A DNA stretch of 64,000 bases, taken from the NCBI RefSeq assembly GCF_947305105.1, contig NZ_CAMZCS010000014.1, forward strand, positions 18,441 through 82,440, read 5' to 3'. The notes under the pieces are model-generated. The model ran no database searches. It saw nothing but the letters and a program-made list of their open reading frames with translations, and had not been told where the DNA came from. Within the stretch, counting starts at the first letter, position 1; every line of letters starts with the position of its first letter. This document shows positions 62,915-64,000 of this stretch, in pieces. The translations under genes were made by a program, and so were the position numbers. The DNA is from an uncultured Fibrobacter sp. GTDB taxonomy: Bacteria; Fibrobacterota; Fibrobacteria; Fibrobacterales; Fibrobacteraceae.

Positions 62915-64000
62915 TTACTTCACGCCGATAAGGCTGAGGTCACGGACTGCGCCCTTGTCGGCAGAGGATGCCATCGCAGCGTATGCCTGCAAGGCCTTGG
63001 ATACGACGCGGTCGCGGTGTTCCGGCTGCCATGCCTTGGCGCCACGTGCTTCCATTTCCTTGCGGCGGGCGGCGAGTTCGTCGTCGGTGAGCTGCACGTT
63101 GATGCTGCGGTTCGGAATGTCGATTTCGATGACATCGCCCGTGTGCACGAGGCCGATGTTACCCTTGTTGGCGGCTTCCGGAGAAGCGTGGCCGATGGAG
63201 AGACCGCTCGTACCGCCGGAGAAACGTCCGTCGGTGAGGAGGGCGCAAGACTTGCCGAGGTGACGGCTCTTGAGGTAAGAGGTCGGGTAGAGCATTTCCT
63301 GCATGCCGGGGCCACCCTTCGGGCCTTCGTAGCGGATGACGACCACGTCGCCAGCCTTCACCACGTTCGGGTCGAGAATGCCCTTCACGGCGTCTTCCTG
63401 GCTTTCGAACACCACGGCGGGGCCGGTGAACTTGAAGATGGATTCGTCGACGCCGGCGGTCTTCACGATGCAGCCGTCCACGGCGAGGTTACCGTACAGA
63501 ACAGCGAGGCCGCCGTCCTTGGTGTAGGCGTGTTCGCCGTCGCGGATAGCGCCGTTAGCGCGGTCGAGGTCGTGATCGGGGTACATGAAGTTCTGCGAGA
63601 AGGCGACCAGGTTGTACTTGCGGCCCGGGCCGGCGAGGTAGCGCTGTTTGGCTTCGGCGGTTGGGTTACGCTTGAGGTCGTTCACTTCGAGGGCTTCGCC
63701 CATCGTAGCGGCGTGAACGGTCTTTGCATTCTTGTGGATGAGGCCCATGCGGTCGAGTTCGCCCATGATGCCCATGATGCCACCGGCGCGGTTCACGTTT
63801 TCCACGTGGATGTTGTGGACGGTCGGGGCAACCTTGCAGATGCACGGCGTGTTGCGGGAAAGGCGGTCGATGTCCTTCATGGTGAAGTCGACGCCCGCTT
63901 CCTGGGCCACGGCGAGCAGGTGGAGCACGGTGTTGGAGGAACCGCCCATGGCGATGTCGAGGCGCATGGCGTTTTCGAAGGCGTCCTTCGTGGCGATGCT
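62915..64000 (-). CDS. ilvD: Dihydroxy-acid dehydratase, N-terminal part outside window
   Basis: The frame enters from the right edge (codon phase complete at 64000) and encodes 361 residues plus stop, the C-terminal two-thirds of IlvD. It begins [20 protein letters not shown]. The third iron-sulfur ligand is in CICKVAPT, and [23 protein letters not shown] residues ([18 protein letters not shown]) carry the substrate/metal region. It dehydrates dihydroxyacids in valine, isoleucine and leucine synthesis. The start codon is past the window. Confidence 0.95.
   Translation of the reverse strand, partial: SIATKDAFENAMRLDIAMGGSSNTVLHLLAVAQEAGVDFTMKDIDRLSRNTPCICKVAPTVHNIHVENVNRAGGIMGIMGELDRMGLIHKNAKTVHAATMGEALEVNDLKRNPTAEAKQRYLAGPGRKYNLVAFSQNFMYPDHDLDRANGAIRDGEHAYTKDGGLAVLYGNLAVDGCIVKTAGVDESIFKFTGPAVVFESQEDAVKGILDPNVVKAGDVVVIRYEGPKGGPGMQEMLYPTSYLKSRHLGKSCALLTDGRFSGGTSGLSIGHASPEAANKGNIGLVHTGDVIEIDIPNRSINVQLTDDELAARRKEMEARGAKAWQPEHRDRVVSKALQAYAAMASSADKGAVRDLSLIGVK

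Overview
The window looks like a Fibrobacter chromosome segment (Fibrobacterota, F. succinogenes-like). The strongest reason is about eleven copies of the FISUMP domain (Fibrobacter succinogenes major paralogous domain, Fib_succ_major/TIGR02145) in seven lipoproteins. These carry Ser-rich linkers after the lipobox and motifs such as IGEQTWMAENLNY and CPDGWHLP. Gram-negative envelope genes (kdsB, lptE, a BamA-like protein, many outer-membrane barrels), a GTP-type PEP carboxykinase and moderate GC agree with this. It is ordinary chromosome; I see no prophage, CRISPR array, rRNA or transposase.

Layout. 1-5.2 kb (minus): a Cys-rich lipoprotein cut by the window edge, XerD, and a four-FISUMP lipoprotein. 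5.3 kb: tRNA-Lys(CTT) with its own promoter and terminator. 5.5-10.4 kb: an outer-membrane barrel, an NDP-sugar nucleotidyltransferase, a repeat-containing lipoprotein, glgC. 10.5-18.7 kb: pckG, a UDP-glucuronate epimerase-like gene, lptE, trmJ, an XRE/zinc-ribbon regulator, two sister lipoproteins and dut. 18.8-30 kb: a 1200-residue CotH/MBG surface protein, a lipoprotein, then a compact operon of MglA GTPase, MglB, a DUF2914-like membrane protein, a large barrel and an Omp85-like protein. 30.3-31.9 kb: divergent epmB and efp. 32-43.5 kb is the most accessory-looking part: higA with an internally deleted higB, then FISUMP lipoproteins (four with collagen-like Gly-X-Y stalks) surrounding a five-gene minus-strand array of paralogous barrels, with gene relics at the seams. 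43.6-64 kb: a TIM-barrel-like protein and partner, thiL-pilB, uvrD/pcrA, gatC, kdsB, comEA, pilM-pilN, rsmD, a 1569-residue vWA surface protein, coaD, rhomboid, a PfkB kinase, brnA with a brnT-like relic, and the 3' part of ilvD.

The most unusual signal is not a gene. Six intergenic regions carry a 150-330 bp element built on a 7-bp periodicity. Each has a 49-nt core with two invariant 13-nt hairpins (CGCACTTCGTGCG and ACGGCGAAGCCGT). The tracts start at or within a few bases of neighbouring stop codons and are dense in CTAG, so they close all six reading frames. Two same-orientation copies bracket the vWA gene that separates rsmD from coaD. A separate palindromic repeat (CATTGCGAGG...GAAGCAATCTCC) sits in one of these elements and is also inserted in frame in a FISUMP lipoprotein. 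Four gene relics (higB, a brnT-like start, an outer-membrane barrel, and the 3' end of the TIM-barrel gene) show that the accessory regions evolve by duplication and internal deletion.
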